Source of the DNA: JANWVO01 sp037446555 | GTDB taxonomy: Bacteria; Acidobacteriota; Terriglobia; Bryobacterales; Bryobacteraceae | NCBI GenBank assembly: GCA_037446555.1 | Contig: JBBIIK010000001.1 | Span: 223,895 to 287,894, forward strand | Length of the DNA stretch: 64,000 bases | Direction: 5' to 3' | Part shown: positions 33,518 through 42,970 of the stretch, in pieces | Numbering within the stretch: position 1 is the stretch's first letter | How the letters are laid out: the number at the start of each line of letters is the position of its first letter | Translations under genes and position numbers: made by a program | Notes under the pieces: generated by a model | The model's input: only the letters and a program-made list of their open reading frames with translations | What the model was told of the DNA's origin: nothing | Database searches by the model: none

Positions 33518-34819
33518 TCACTTCTGCGAGACTTCCAGCGCCTGTTTCAGGTCCCACAACAGATCGTCGAGATCCTCCAGCCCGATCGACAGCCGCACCA
33601 TGTCCGGCGTGACTCCGGCGGCAGCCTGCTGCTCGGCAGTGAGCTGTTGGTGCGTCGTCGACGCCGGATGGATCACCAGCGACCGCGCATCGCCCACGTT
33701 GGCCAGGTGCGAGAAGATCTTCAGCGAGTTGACGAACTTCACGCCCGCCTCGTAGCCGCCGGTGATGCCGAAGCTGAACACGGCGCCCGGGCCCTTGGGC
33801 AGATACTTCCGGGCCAGCGCGTGATAGCGGCTCGACTTCAGACCCGCGTAGTTGACCCACGACACTGCATCGTGCGCTTCCAGGAATTCCGCGATCACCT
33901 GCGTGTTGTGCACATGCCGGTCCATGCGCATCGAGAGAGTCTCGATGCCCTGAAGGAACAGGAACGCATTGAACGGGCTCAGGCACGGGCCCATGTCGCG
34001 CAAACCCTCCACGCGAGCCCGCAGGATGAAGGCCAGCGGACCGAAGGTCTCGGCGAAGTTCATTCCGTGATACGCCGGCGACGGCTGGTTCAGCAGTGAA
34101 GACGGGCCCTTCGACCAGTCGAACTTCCCGCCATCGACGATGACGCCGCCGATCGACGTGCCATGCCCCCCGATGAACTTCGTCAGCGAATGCAGCACAA
34201 TGCCGGCGCCCCACTCGATGGGGCGGCACAGATACGGCGTGGCGAAGGTGTTGTCGATCAAGAAGGGCAGCCCCGCCTCATGCGCGATCTTCGCCACCGC
34301 CTCAATATCCAGCACGTTGCCGCGCGGGTTCGAGATCGTCTCCCCGTAGATCGCTTTCGTGTTTGGCCGGATCGCCTTGCGGAAATTGTCGGGATCGTCC
34401 GGCTCGACGAAGGTCACGTCGTAGCCAAGCCGCCGGAAGCTGACGTCGAACTGCGTGTAAGTGCCCCCGTACAGCGTGGAACTGGCGACGAAGTGGTCGC
34501 CTGCCTGCAAAATCGAACTCAGTGCCAGAAACTGCGCCGCTTGCCCGGAACTCACTGCCAGAGCCGCGGCCCCGCTTTCCAGGCTGGCCACGCGCTTTTC
34601 CAGCACGTCCGTCGTCGGGTTCATGATCCGCGTATAGATGTTGCCGAACTTCTGGAGAGCGAACAGCGCTGCGGCGTCAGATGAATCCTCGAACACATAG
34701 GACGTAGTCTGATAAATCGGCACCGCGCGGGCGTGCGTCGCCGGATCGGGGTCATAACCCGCATGCAGACTACGCGTGTTGAATCCCAGTCCGCGTTGGA
34801 TGTCTTGGAGCTTGGACAT
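33518..34819 (-). CDS. metY: O-acetylhomoserine aminocarboxypropyltransferase
   Basis: 433 residues, a Cys/Met-metabolism PLP enzyme. The length (~430) and motifs (NTRSLHAGYDPDPATHARAV at the start, PLP lysine in HSLTKFIGGHGTSIGGV, DNTFATPYLCRPIEWGA, then GMNFAETFGPLAFILRARVE) fit the MetY branch, which condenses O-acetylhomoserine with sulfide to homocysteine, rather than the shorter MetB/MetC. Cytoplasmic. Promoter signals directly precede the start. The rhodanese downstream may share its transcript. Confidence 0.92.
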   Translation of the reverse strand: MSKLQDIQRGLGFNTRSLHAGYDPDPATHARAVPIYQTTSYVFEDSSDAAALFALQKFGNIYTRIMNPTTDVLEKRVASLESGAAALAVSSGQAAQFLALSSILQAGDHFVASSTLYGGTYTQFDVSFRRLGYDVTFVEPDDPDNFRKAIRPNTKAIYGETISNPRGNVLDIEAVAKIAHEAGLPFLIDNTFATPYLCRPIEWGAGIVLHSLTKFIGGHGTSIGGVIVDGGKFDWSKGPSSLLNQPSPAYHGMNFAETFGPLAFILRARVEGLRDMGPCLSPFNAFLFLQGIETLSMRMDRHVHNTQVIAEFLEAHDAVSWVNYAGLKSSRYHALARKYLPKGPGAVFSFGITGGYEAGVKFVNSLKIFSHLANVGDARSLVIHPASTTHQQLTAEQQAAAGVTPDMVRLSIGLEDLDDLLWDLKQALEVSQK

Positions 34820-34828
34820 TGTCCTAAT

Positions 34829-34858
34829 ACTCTATCGAATACTGGTAGATGATGTCAA
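34829..34858 (-). promoter_or_regulatory. Candidate metY promoter, nearly leaderless
   Basis: On the minus strand, TTGACA (34853-34858) lies 18 bases from TAGAGT (34829-34834). The start site would fall within a few bases of the ATG at 34819. An ATACT direct repeat overlaps the spacer and could be an operator. Motif match only. Confidence 0.4.
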
Positions 34859-34899
34859 TCTGAACCTCGCCACTGTCGCTTTCGCCCCGGCCGGCACCC

Positions 34900-36666
34900 T
34901 CAAGGGCGGGGAGATGCATTGAGGCGAGGGTCGCGCAGGCGGGCTCTGGAGCAGTCGTAGATGCGGTAGTGCCCGTAGGACCGCGCCAATGTGCACGAGT
35001 CCCGAATGACGTCCCGCAAAGGCGGGTTCACGGCTGCATCATCGGGACCGTTGCCCTCGGTGAAGACAGCGAAACGAGCCTTGCCGGTTTCCAGAATGGC
35101 TCGCATCGCATCGGCCCCCTTCTGTCCGGAAAACAGGTACCCGTAGTTCTCGAAATACCTCCGGTGGATGTGGAATCCGATGTCCTTCATGGAAACGATG
35201 CGCTCCTCCGGGGTGGTATTCTCGCGCAGGAAACAGGCCGTCTCTTCAAATCCGAGCTGGCCATAGTCGTAAGTCGTCGGATAAGGAGCGCGGGCCATTG
35301 CGAGGGCGGTGCCGGTCATGTGGCTCGAATGAAGCGCAATGCCGGCCAGCACAAGCCATGGGCCAGCCTTGGCGTGGCGGATCAGGGCCCCGGCCGCGAC
35401 GAAGAGAACGGGCGCGACGAATATCCACTTCCCTTCTGGCACGGGATTCGCTTCGAGAATCATTCTGTCCCGCAGCCAGCGGCCGCCCGCCAGGAAGCCG
35501 CCCGCGAAGACAGGAATCAGAAGCGCAATCATCATCGCCTGCCTCGCCGCCGGATGCGCTTTGAGCCTTTCGGCCGAGACAACCGCCAGCAGAGACAGAC
35601 AGGCCGCCACCAGGCCCCAAACGGGGAACAAGTACTTGAACGGGGAACGGCCAAACGAATAGAGAAGAGCGCAATAGCCCCCGGCAATAGCGAGGTTCAA
35701 TACCAGGAGGACAGAAGCGTCCCGCCAAAGCCTCTCGCGGTGGCGCGCCGCCCTCCAGGCCGACCATCCGGCGGCAGCCAGGGCCGCTGCCCAGGGCAAC
35801 AGGCCCGACCAGAGCACCTGCCAGACGGTCATGTCGAGGAGCGTACGGACGTGGGCCAGGATCCTGGCCCGCAGCCCGGACTCCTGAAGCCGCCCCTGAA
35901 AGCTCATGAAGGTGAAGCGGAAGGAGTATCCCACGTCGAGTCCGGTCCACCAGCCATAGGCGAAATAGCTGGCGAGGAACAGCGCGGCGCCGGAGGCCAT
36001 AGCTGCCGTCGAGCGGAACAGGACTTTGCGGCTGCCTCTTCCGCCTGCGGCCAGAACTGCGGCGGCGGGGATCACAGCCAGCACGGTCGTGAGCTTGGCC
36101 CAGAGCGCCGCTGCCGTCACGGCAGCCAGCAGGGCATATTCCGCAGCGCGCGGTTCATCCTCGCGGAGTTCTCCGTTCCGCCAGCGCAACCGCAAGGCTG
36201 CCAGCAGCAGAGCCGTCAGCAGCGGGCCGTAGACGGTGGTATCGATATCGAGCACGGCCGCGCCCTGCAACGCAAAGGGGTTCAGAAGGAACAGGGCCCA
36301 GAACCAGGGCGCGGCCCCGCGGGCACGACTGCTGCCGAACAGCAGTCGCACGCAGCTCACCGTCAGCCACCCCTGCACGATCAGAAGCACGAATCCGAAC
36401 AGCCGCGCCTGCACGGCGCCGAAGCCCCAGAGGCGGAACCATGCCGCCAGCGAGTAGATGTACAGCGGCGGATGGTAGAGGCCGGAATGATGCGGATTCT
36501 CCTCGCCGCGGTAGTACACAGGGAGCCCCGTTTCCGCCGTGGCCTTCGCCGCTGCCGGGAATTCCATGTTGTCCAGATAGAGGGGCTTGGCTGCGGGAAT
36601 TGCAAAAAGAAGGGCAGCCAGGGCCAGCGCAGCGAAACTGGCGCGCGACGACATGAACTGCGACAT
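34900..36666 (-). CDS. ArnT/PMT-like glycosyltransferase, polytopic membrane protein
   Basis: 588 residues from ATG 36666 (MSQFMSSRASFAALALAALL); the longer frame is not needed. Roughly ten membrane segments are visible. After the first comes KPLYLDNMEFPAAAKATAET, the periplasmic loop where GT-C enzymes keep an acidic catalytic residue (here D/E), followed by HHSGLYHPPLYIYSLAAWFR. The C-terminal ~120 residues are soluble (RIVSMKDIGFHIHRRYFENY). Such enzymes move sugars from polyprenyl phosphates to lipid or protein acceptors on the outer side. Stands alone between metY and topA. Confidence 0.8.
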   Translation of the reverse strand: MSQFMSSRASFAALALAALLFAIPAAKPLYLDNMEFPAAAKATAETGLPVYYRGEENPHHSGLYHPPLYIYSLAAWFRLWGFGAVQARLFGFVLLIVQGWLTVSCVRLLFGSSRARGAAPWFWALFLLNPFALQGAAVLDIDTTVYGPLLTALLLAALRLRWRNGELREDEPRAAEYALLAAVTAAALWAKLTTVLAVIPAAAVLAAGGRGSRKVLFRSTAAMASGAALFLASYFAYGWWTGLDVGYSFRFTFMSFQGRLQESGLRARILAHVRTLLDMTVWQVLWSGLLPWAAALAAAGWSAWRAARHRERLWRDASVLLVLNLAIAGGYCALLYSFGRSPFKYLFPVWGLVAACLSLLAVVSAERLKAHPAARQAMMIALLIPVFAGGFLAGGRWLRDRMILEANPVPEGKWIFVAPVLFVAAGALIRHAKAGPWLVLAGIALHSSHMTGTALAMARAPYPTTYDYGQLGFEETACFLRENTTPEERIVSMKDIGFHIHRRYFENYGYLFSGQKGADAMRAILETGKARFAVFTEGNGPDDAAVNPPLRDVIRDSCTLARSYGHYRIYDCSRARLRDPRLNASPRP

Positions 36667-36945
36667 TGCGGATCCGGATTCGTTCCAATCGGGAACCGGG
36701 CGTACGGGCACCCACGCCGGGATGGGCGGGGCCGGAGCGCGGTCAATTCCAGGTACGATCCTAGCACGGCGCGGCAACTCCGTGGCGCCGGTTTCGTTGG
36801 GCCATGGTCCAATTGCCGCTTGTCCAAGACCTGGTCACCCGCCGGGTGCGGGCGGCAGGGGAACCTCCGCTGGGCTGGAACACCGCAAGACTCCGGTGGA
36901 TGCGAGCGATTCTCCCGCCCGCCTCCCTGCCGGCATCAGCCTCCA

Positions 36946-39402
36946 TCAGGAGACTGTCTCCGCAGCCGCCGCCGGCGCCAGTTCCCGCTGATACTTGCAA
37001 GTCTTTTCGGGGCAGGCCAGTACGGTGCCCTTCTTCAGTTGCTTCTCCACCAGGTAGGGCGAGCCGCAGGAGGGGCACTTCTCGAGTACCGGACGCGCCC
37101 AGGCAACGAAGTCGCATTCCGGATAACGGTTGCAGCCGTAGAAGGTCTTCCCGCGCTTCGAACGCCGCTGCACCAGTTCGCCCTGCCCGCATTTCGGGCA
37201 CGCGACGCCGATCGTCTGCTGCTTGACGAACTTGCACTTCGGATAGTCCGAGCAGGCGGTGAATTCGCCAAAGCGTCCCTGCTTGAGGACAAGGTGATGG
37301 CCGCACTCGGGGCACTTCTCTTCCAGCGGCACGTCAGGCTTCTTTTGCGCCTGTCCCAGTTGCCTGGTCGTCTTGCAGTCGGGGTAGCCGGAGCAGGCCA
37401 GGAAGGAACCGAAACGGCCCTTCTTCAGGACCATCTCGCGGCCGCAATTCGGGCAGTACTCGGTAGAGTCTTGTTCGCTGACCTGAACAACCTCGCCTTC
37501 GCCTGAGCCGTTCAGCTCATGCAATCCGCGGGTCATCTGCCGTGTGTTGGCGCACTCGGGATAGCCGGAGCAGGACAGGAACGAGCCGTGCTTGCCCCAT
37601 TTGATCACCATCGGCCTGCCGCACTTGTCGCAAGTCTGGTCGGTGGGCCTCTCCATGCGCTTGATATCGCGCATCTCCTGCTCGGCGCGCGCCAGATCGT
37701 GTTCGAAACGGCCGTAGAACTCCCGCATCAGGTCGCGCCAGTCACGCCTGCCCTCCTCGATCTCGTCCAGCTCTTCTTCCATGCGGGCGGTGTACTTGAC
37801 GTCGAAGATGTCGGCGAAATTCTCAACCAGCAGCTCGGAGACGATCATGCCAAGTTCGGTGGGAACGAACTTGCCGCCCTCCTTCTTCACATACTCGCGG
37901 TCCTGGATGGTGGTGAGGATGGATGCGTAGGTGGACGGGCGTCCCACGCCGTCCGCTTCCAGCTCTTTGACCAGCGTGGCTTCCGTGTAACGCGGGGGCG
38001 GTTCTGTGAAGTGCTGCTCGGGATGGATAGAGCGCAGCTTGAGCACCTCGCCCTGCTCGACGGCGGGCAGCCGCGTGTGCTCCTCCTCGTCCTCCTCGTC
38101 CTTCTGGTCCTTGCCCTCTCGGTAGATCGCCTGGAATCCTTCGAACTTCGGCAAGCTTCCAGTGGCGCGCATCAGGTAAGCCGCGCCGTCGCTGCCGGTG
38201 GCCGTAACCTCGATCGTTGTCTGATCGTAAACGGCGGGCGTCATCTGGCTGGCGATGAAACGCTGCCAGACGAGCCGGTACAGCTTCAGCTCATCCTCGC
38301 TGAGGAAGGCTGCCACGGCGTCGGGATCGCGCCACACGGAGGTCGGGCGGATTGCTTCATGCGCGTCTTGGGCGCCCTTCTTGGACCGGTAGAAGTTGGG
38401 CGACTCGGGCAGGTAGCGGCGGTCGAAACGCGTCTCGATGAACCCGCGAACCTCTTTCAGGGCCTCATCGCTGACCCGCGTCGAGTCCGTTCTCATGTAG
38501 GTGATGAGGCCGACCGAGCCTTCGGGTCCAAGATCGACGCCCTCGTACAGCCGCTGCGCCAACATCATGGTCCGCTTCACGCTGAACCGGAGCTTTCGTG
38601 CCGCTTCCTGTTGCAAAGTCGAAGTGATAAATGGAGGGACGGGATTGCGCCGCTTTTCGCGCGTCACCACGGACTGCACGCGGAATTCGGCCGGCTCCAG
38701 GGCGCGGTGGATGGCCTCCGCCACCGCCTGATCCGGAATCTCGAGATTCTCGCCGTTCCGCTTGGCGAGCTGGGTCTTCAGCACTGGCGGCTTCTTCGCC
38801 GCCAGGTGGACCCCGATGGTCCAGTACTCGCGCCGGACGAAGGCCTGGATTTCCTTCTCCCGGTCGGTGATCAGCCGCAGCGCGACGGTTTGCACGCGCC
38901 CGGCTGAAAGCCCGCGCCTTACCTTGTCCCACAGCAAGGGGGAGATCTTGTAACCGACCAGCCGGTCCAGCACCCGGCGCGCCTGCTGGGCGTTCACGAG
39001 GTTCATGTCCACGGGTCGCGGGTGCTGGAAGGCGGTCTTCACCGCCGGCGCCGTGATTTCGTTGAAGGTCACCCGGTGGATGGAGGGCTTGCCATCCTTG
39101 CCGCCCTGGAGTTCTTCCTGAAGGTGGTAGCAGATCGCCTCGCCCTCGCGGTCAGGGTCGGCCGCCAGGTAGACGGCTTCTGCAGAACGGGCGGCCTTGC
39201 GCAGCTCTTCGATGAGCTTCTTCTTGCCCTCGATAACGACGTAGGTGGGCTCGAATCCGTCATCCACCGCCACAGCAAGCTGGTTTTTCGGCAGATCCTT
39301 GATGTGCCCCAGGCTCGCCTTCACGGCGAAGTCCTTGCCCAGGTACTTCCCGATGGTCTTGGCCTTGGCGGGCGACTCGACGATGACGAAAGATTTTGCC
39401 AT
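36946..39402 (-). CDS. topA: DNA topoisomerase I
   Basis: 818 residues. The TOPRIM domain opens the protein (FVIVESPAKAKTIGKYLG, DPDREGEAICYHL), the active-site tyrosine is in GLITYMRTDSTRVS, and five C-terminal zinc ribbons can be counted (CDKC..CSGYPEC, CPNC..CSGYPDC, CPEC..CSDYPKC, CPKC..CNRYPEC, CPSC..CPEKTC). It relaxes negative supercoils. An acidic run (KDQKDEEDEEEHT) lies around residue 435. It sits 71 bases downstream of dprA, the usual bacterial order, so co-transcription is likely. Confidence 0.97.
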   Translation of the reverse strand: MAKSFVIVESPAKAKTIGKYLGKDFAVKASLGHIKDLPKNQLAVAVDDGFEPTYVVIEGKKKLIEELRKAARSAEAVYLAADPDREGEAICYHLQEELQGGKDGKPSIHRVTFNEITAPAVKTAFQHPRPVDMNLVNAQQARRVLDRLVGYKISPLLWDKVRRGLSAGRVQTVALRLITDREKEIQAFVRREYWTIGVHLAAKKPPVLKTQLAKRNGENLEIPDQAVAEAIHRALEPAEFRVQSVVTREKRRNPVPPFITSTLQQEAARKLRFSVKRTMMLAQRLYEGVDLGPEGSVGLITYMRTDSTRVSDEALKEVRGFIETRFDRRYLPESPNFYRSKKGAQDAHEAIRPTSVWRDPDAVAAFLSEDELKLYRLVWQRFIASQMTPAVYDQTTIEVTATGSDGAAYLMRATGSLPKFEGFQAIYREGKDQKDEEDEEEHTRLPAVEQGEVLKLRSIHPEQHFTEPPPRYTEATLVKELEADGVGRPSTYASILTTIQDREYVKKEGGKFVPTELGMIVSELLVENFADIFDVKYTARMEEELDEIEEGRRDWRDLMREFYGRFEHDLARAEQEMRDIKRMERPTDQTCDKCGRPMVIKWGKHGSFLSCSGYPECANTRQMTRGLHELNGSGEGEVVQVSEQDSTEYCPNCGREMVLKKGRFGSFLACSGYPDCKTTRQLGQAQKKPDVPLEEKCPECGHHLVLKQGRFGEFTACSDYPKCKFVKQQTIGVACPKCGQGELVQRRSKRGKTFYGCNRYPECDFVAWARPVLEKCPSCGSPYLVEKQLKKGTVLACPEKTCKYQRELAPAAAAETVS

Positions 39403-39473
39403 ATAAGTTCAACCGGACGAACGGTGGCGGCAACCTGTCGCGCTTCCTGGTGGATTGGCCCCGTCCGCGGTGG

Positions 39474-40643
39474 CTATTCGATCCATACCTTAACATAACT
39501 TCTCCCAGGCAGTTGCCGGACGCGCCCGGATTGCTCGAGTTCGAAGAGCACCGCAATCAGCTCGGAGGGTGAGACGTGGGGCAGGCGCTCCACCAGATCG
39601 TCGAGGCAGACTGGTTTTTCAACTGACAGAAAAGAAAGGACTTGTACCGCCACATGGGACATAGGGCCTTCGGTTTCGGCCTGGGGCTGGGGCAGCGGGA
39701 GCCTCCTCTGGCGGGCTAGTCGCGCCCGCGCATCGGCTCCGATGCCGTCCAGGATGTCGTCCACCGATTGCACCAGTTGCGCCCCCTGCTTGATCAGCAG
39801 GTTGGGGCCAAAGCTGGCTGGCTGCGTGATATTGCCGGGCACGGCGAAGACCTCGCGGTTCTGATCCAGCGCCAGCCGGGCAGTGATCAGGCTCCCGCTG
39901 TACTGCTTGCCTTCCACGACGACCACGCCCTCGCTCAAGCCGCTCACGATGCGGTTCCGGATGGGGAAGTTCTGAGGGTGCGCCGGAGTTCCGGGGGGAA
40001 ATTCGGTCAGCAGCAGCCCATCGCGGGCGATCCGCTCGGCCAGCGTGCGGTTTTCGGCCGGGTATATCACGTCCAACCCGCATCCGAAGACAGCCACGGT
40101 GGCCCCGCCGGCGCTAAGGGCGCCGCCGTGGGCTGCCGTGTCGATCCCTTTGGCCATGCCGCTGACTACGGTGACCCCTGCTGCGCCCAGATCCTTGCCC
40201 AAGCGCTCCGCCACTGCCACGCCGTAGGCGGACGGGCGCCGGCTGCCGACTACGGCCACCATCACCGTATCCAGCAGCTCCAGACGCCCCTTGGCGAACA
40301 GCACCGGCGGCGGATCGTAGATCTCGCGCAACCGGGCAGGGTAACGCCTGTCGGTAAGGGGAACCACCTCGGCGCCCTGCGCCTTCAGCTCCTCCACCGC
40401 TCTGGCCGCCTCGTCGAACATGCAGCCGCTGGCCATGCTTTGCGCCAATGCCGGCGCCACGCCCGCGCTTTCCAACACGCGCGGCTCCTGGCGCAGGACG
40501 GCCTCGGCCGAGCCGTACTGCCTCAGCAAATCAATCGTACGCTTCGTGCCTAGCCCGGGTGTCAGCACCAGCGCCAGCCAGTGAAGGGTGTCGTCGTCGC
40601 CCAATCTCTGCGAAGTTGCGCTTGGCAGGGTCATCACTGGCAT
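39474..40643 (-). CDS. dprA: DNA-processing protein DprA
   Basis: 389 residues. The Rossmann-like core has VVGSRRPSAYG, VVSGMAKGIDTAAHGGAL, FPPGTPAHPQNFPIRNRIVS and SGSLITARLALDQNREVFAV, and a C-terminal winged helix (SHVAVQVLSFLSVEKPVCLD). DprA binds incoming single-stranded DNA and loads RecA in natural transformation. It is upstream of topA on the same strand. The start could be ATG 40643 or the second ATG three codons later. Confidence 0.95.
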   Translation of the reverse strand: MPVMTLPSATSQRLGDDDTLHWLALVLTPGLGTKRTIDLLRQYGSAEAVLRQEPRVLESAGVAPALAQSMASGCMFDEAARAVEELKAQGAEVVPLTDRRYPARLREIYDPPPVLFAKGRLELLDTVMVAVVGSRRPSAYGVAVAERLGKDLGAAGVTVVSGMAKGIDTAAHGGALSAGGATVAVFGCGLDVIYPAENRTLAERIARDGLLLTEFPPGTPAHPQNFPIRNRIVSGLSEGVVVVEGKQYSGSLITARLALDQNREVFAVPGNITQPASFGPNLLIKQGAQLVQSVDDILDGIGADARARLARQRRLPLPQPQAETEGPMSHVAVQVLSFLSVEKPVCLDDLVERLPHVSPSELIAVLFELEQSGRVRQLPGRSYVKVWIE

Positions 40644-40918
40644 TGTGGGTGGCGGGGAGCCACGCTCTCACACTTTTCCCGCCGCCCCGCCTGCCGGGAG
40701 TCCCTGCTCAAGCCGAACCATCGTATGATCGCTGAGCGCAGGAGGAGTTTTCGCGATGGCGGACGCGGCAGGCGCGACTGTCTGCGTCCGCAGCCGTGTG
40801 TGTGCTCCTGTGCGATCCGCCATCCCGCGCCTCGCATACCCGATTCAAGGGATTGGCACGCACCCCGTCCTGCGCCACACTGAAGTTATCTCCGCAGCCC
40901 CGTGTGGCAGGCTCTCTC

Positions 40919-42259
40919 ATGGCCCAGGACATCCTCCCTCAAGAAGCCCGGCTGGCAATCGAGAAGCTCGGCCGCGCCGACATTGTGATCGGCATTCCGA
41001 GTTACAACAACGGCCGCTCGATCGGGCACGTGGTCCGGGCGGCGCAGGCGGGGCTGAACAAGTATTTCCCCGAATTTCAGGGCGTGATCATCAACTCCGA
41101 TGGCGGCTCGAAGGACGATACTCGCAAGCAGGTGCTGGAGGCGCAGCTGGACGCCTCGCAGCTGCTGCTGCTGGACACGCCGCTGAACCCTGTACACCGT
41201 CTGTCGTTCCCCTACCACGGCATCCCGGGCAAGGGAAGCGCGTTCCGAATGATCTTCCAGATGGCGCGCGACCTCGGCGCCAAAGCCTGCGCCGTGGTGG
41301 ACTCCGATCTGCGCTCCATCACGCCGGAGTGGTTCGATCTGCTCTTGCGCCCGGTGTTGCACCGCGGCTACGACTTCGTCGCTCCCTACTACCACCGGCA
41401 CAAGTACGACGGCACCATCACCAACAGCATCATTTATCCGCTCACGCGCGCCCTATACGGATACCGCATCCGGCAGCCCATCGGCGGGGATTTCGGCATG
41501 TCGCTTCCCGTCGTGGAAACCTATCTGAAGCGCGACGACTGGGAGACGGACGTCGCCCGCTACGGGATCGACATCTGGATGACGAGCATCGCCGTTGCCA
41601 GCGGGTTCAAGGTTTGCCAGAGCTTTCTCGGCGCCAAGCTGCACGACGCCAAAGATCCGGGCGCGGACTTGAGCGCCATGCTGCAGCAGGTGGTGGGCAG
41701 CGTCTTCAGTCTGATGATCGAGTTCAAGTCGGTGTGGATGGGCGTTCATGGCAGCCGTGAGATCGAGCTGTTCGGCTTCCGCTACGATGTGGGGCTGGAC
41801 CCGATCGCCGTCAACCTGGACCGCATGGTGCAGGCGTTCCTTCGAGGGGAATCCGACCTGCGGGAGATCTGGACGATGGCGCTCTCTGACCGGACGCTGC
41901 GCGAGATCCACGCCATTGCGCGGCGTGCGCGCAGCTCGCCGGCGGAGTCGTTCCGCATCTCCGACGAGCTGTGGGTGAGCCTGATCTATGAATTCGCCTC
42001 CGCCTATGCGGAGCTTCCTGCGGCGCGCGCGCATCTGGTTCGGTCGCTGACGCCTCTGTACCTGGGGCGCGTGGCGTCCTTCGTCAATGAAACCCGGGAC
42101 ATGAACGCCGGCGAGGTGGAGGAGCGGATCGAACGGCTTTGCCTGGCCTTTGAGCAACAGAAACCGTTTCTCGTCGAGCGGTGGGGCGGCCCCCGCGTGG
42201 ACGAGCTACCGAAGCCATCCGCCCCGGCAACGGGCCATCCTCAGGAGGTGTCCTCATGA
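40919..42259 (+). CDS. Cytoplasmic glycosyltransferase, glycosylglycerate-synthase-like
   Basis: 446 residues from ATG 40919. A GT-A fold: IVIGIPSYNNGRSIGHVVRA at the nucleotide-sugar site, the metal-binding DSDLRSITPEW (DxD type), and GGDFGMSLPVVETYLKRDDW further on. The overall layout resembles mannosylglycerate synthase and glucosyl-3-phosphoglycerate synthase (GT78/GT81), enzymes making compatible solutes. The C-terminal ~170 residues are helical. It is coupled by a 4-base overlap to a membrane protein of mechanosensitive type, which fits a response to osmotic stress (inference). Assignment to a glycerate acceptor is not certain. Confidence 0.75.
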   Translation: MAQDILPQEARLAIEKLGRADIVIGIPSYNNGRSIGHVVRAAQAGLNKYFPEFQGVIINSDGGSKDDTRKQVLEAQLDASQLLLLDTPLNPVHRLSFPYHGIPGKGSAFRMIFQMARDLGAKACAVVDSDLRSITPEWFDLLLRPVLHRGYDFVAPYYHRHKYDGTITNSIIYPLTRALYGYRIRQPIGGDFGMSLPVVETYLKRDDWETDVARYGIDIWMTSIAVASGFKVCQSFLGAKLHDAKDPGADLSAMLQQVVGSVFSLMIEFKSVWMGVHGSREIELFGFRYDVGLDPIAVNLDRMVQAFLRGESDLREIWTMALSDRTLREIHAIARRARSSPAESFRISDELWVSLIYEFASAYAELPAARAHLVRSLTPLYLGRVASFVNETRDMNAGEVEERIERLCLAFEQQKPFLVERWGGPRVDELPKPSAPATGHPQEVSS

Positions 42260-42960
42260 TCGAGACGTTCCGCCAGGTCCTGGAACAATCTGTCGCGCGC
42301 CTGTCGGCGCAGGCGACCCAGTACCTGCCGCCTCTGTTTGTGGCCATCGTCGTCTTCGGAGTGGCGTGGATCGTCGCGCTGCTGTTGCGATGGCTGCTGC
42401 TGCATGCCTTCAAGGGCGAGAGATTCGACGCCTTCTTGCGCCGCACGGGCATCGGAACGATGCTCGACCAGTCGGGACGGCTGCGGGCCAGCCCGCTGCT
42501 GGCGCACGGGATCTACTACGGCATCCTGCTGATCGGGCTGCTGAACGCCATCAGCGTGTTCGAGACGGAGATCACGCGCGAGATCGTGGACGGCGTGGTG
42601 CATCTGCTGCCCAAGCTCTTCGCCGCCGCCGCCATCATCCTTGCCGGCGTCTGGCTGGCGCAGTACCTGGGGCGCGGGGCGCTGCTCTGGGCGAGCAACG
42701 AAGGCTTCTCGTGGGCGCGCCGCTTCTGCGCCTTCGTGCGCGTGGTAGTGGTGTTCGTTTCTATCGTCGTCGCCGCTGACGTGCTGAACTTCGCCCGCAC
42801 GGTGTTCTTCTCGGCGTTCCTGATCTTTGCGATCGGCGCCGTGTTCGCCGCCTGCCTGGTGCTCGCGCTCAACAGCCGGGAGGTGTACCGCTGGTTCGCG
42901 GACTCCCGGGGCCGCGCCGGCGAGGAAGAGGGCGAGCGGTCGATCTGGAACCACCTCTAG
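42256..42960 (+). CDS. Small mechanosensitive-channel-like membrane protein (TM-helix repeat, CmpX-type)
   Basis: 234 residues with AGGAGG upstream of ATG 42256. Four to five membrane segments with the 'conserved TM helix' pattern: YLPPLFVAIVVFGVAWIVAL, a cytosolic stretch with FDAFLRRTGIGTMLDQSGRL, then LLIGLLNAI and LPKLFAAAAIILAGVWLAQY. This repeat type occurs in CmpX/MscS-related proteins. The MscS beta domain is absent. Coupled to the preceding glycosyltransferase. Confidence 0.75.
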   Translation: MIETFRQVLEQSVARLSAQATQYLPPLFVAIVVFGVAWIVALLLRWLLLHAFKGERFDAFLRRTGIGTMLDQSGRLRASPLLAHGIYYGILLIGLLNAISVFETEITREIVDGVVHLLPKLFAAAAIILAGVWLAQYLGRGALLWASNEGFSWARRFCAFVRVVVVFVSIVVAADVLNFARTVFFSAFLIFAIGAVFAACLVLALNSREVYRWFADSRGRAGEEEGERSIWNHL

Positions 42961-42970
42961 GACAGCCGGG

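Noticed and set aside
36667..36945. Gene between topA and the ArnT-like gene
   Set aside because: The frames open in this 279-base gap are low-complexity and lack ribosome sites; nothing supportable seen.
34969..37506. 845-residue plus-strand open frame
   Set aside because: Antisense to the ArnT-like and topA genes; composition is typical of GC-rich shadow frames.
40644..40918. Longer N-terminus of the glycosyltransferase starting at 40796
   Set aside because: The extra 41 residues are Cys/Pro/Ser-rich and unlike a domain or signal; the gap is better read as the divergent promoter region of dprA and the glycosyltransferase.
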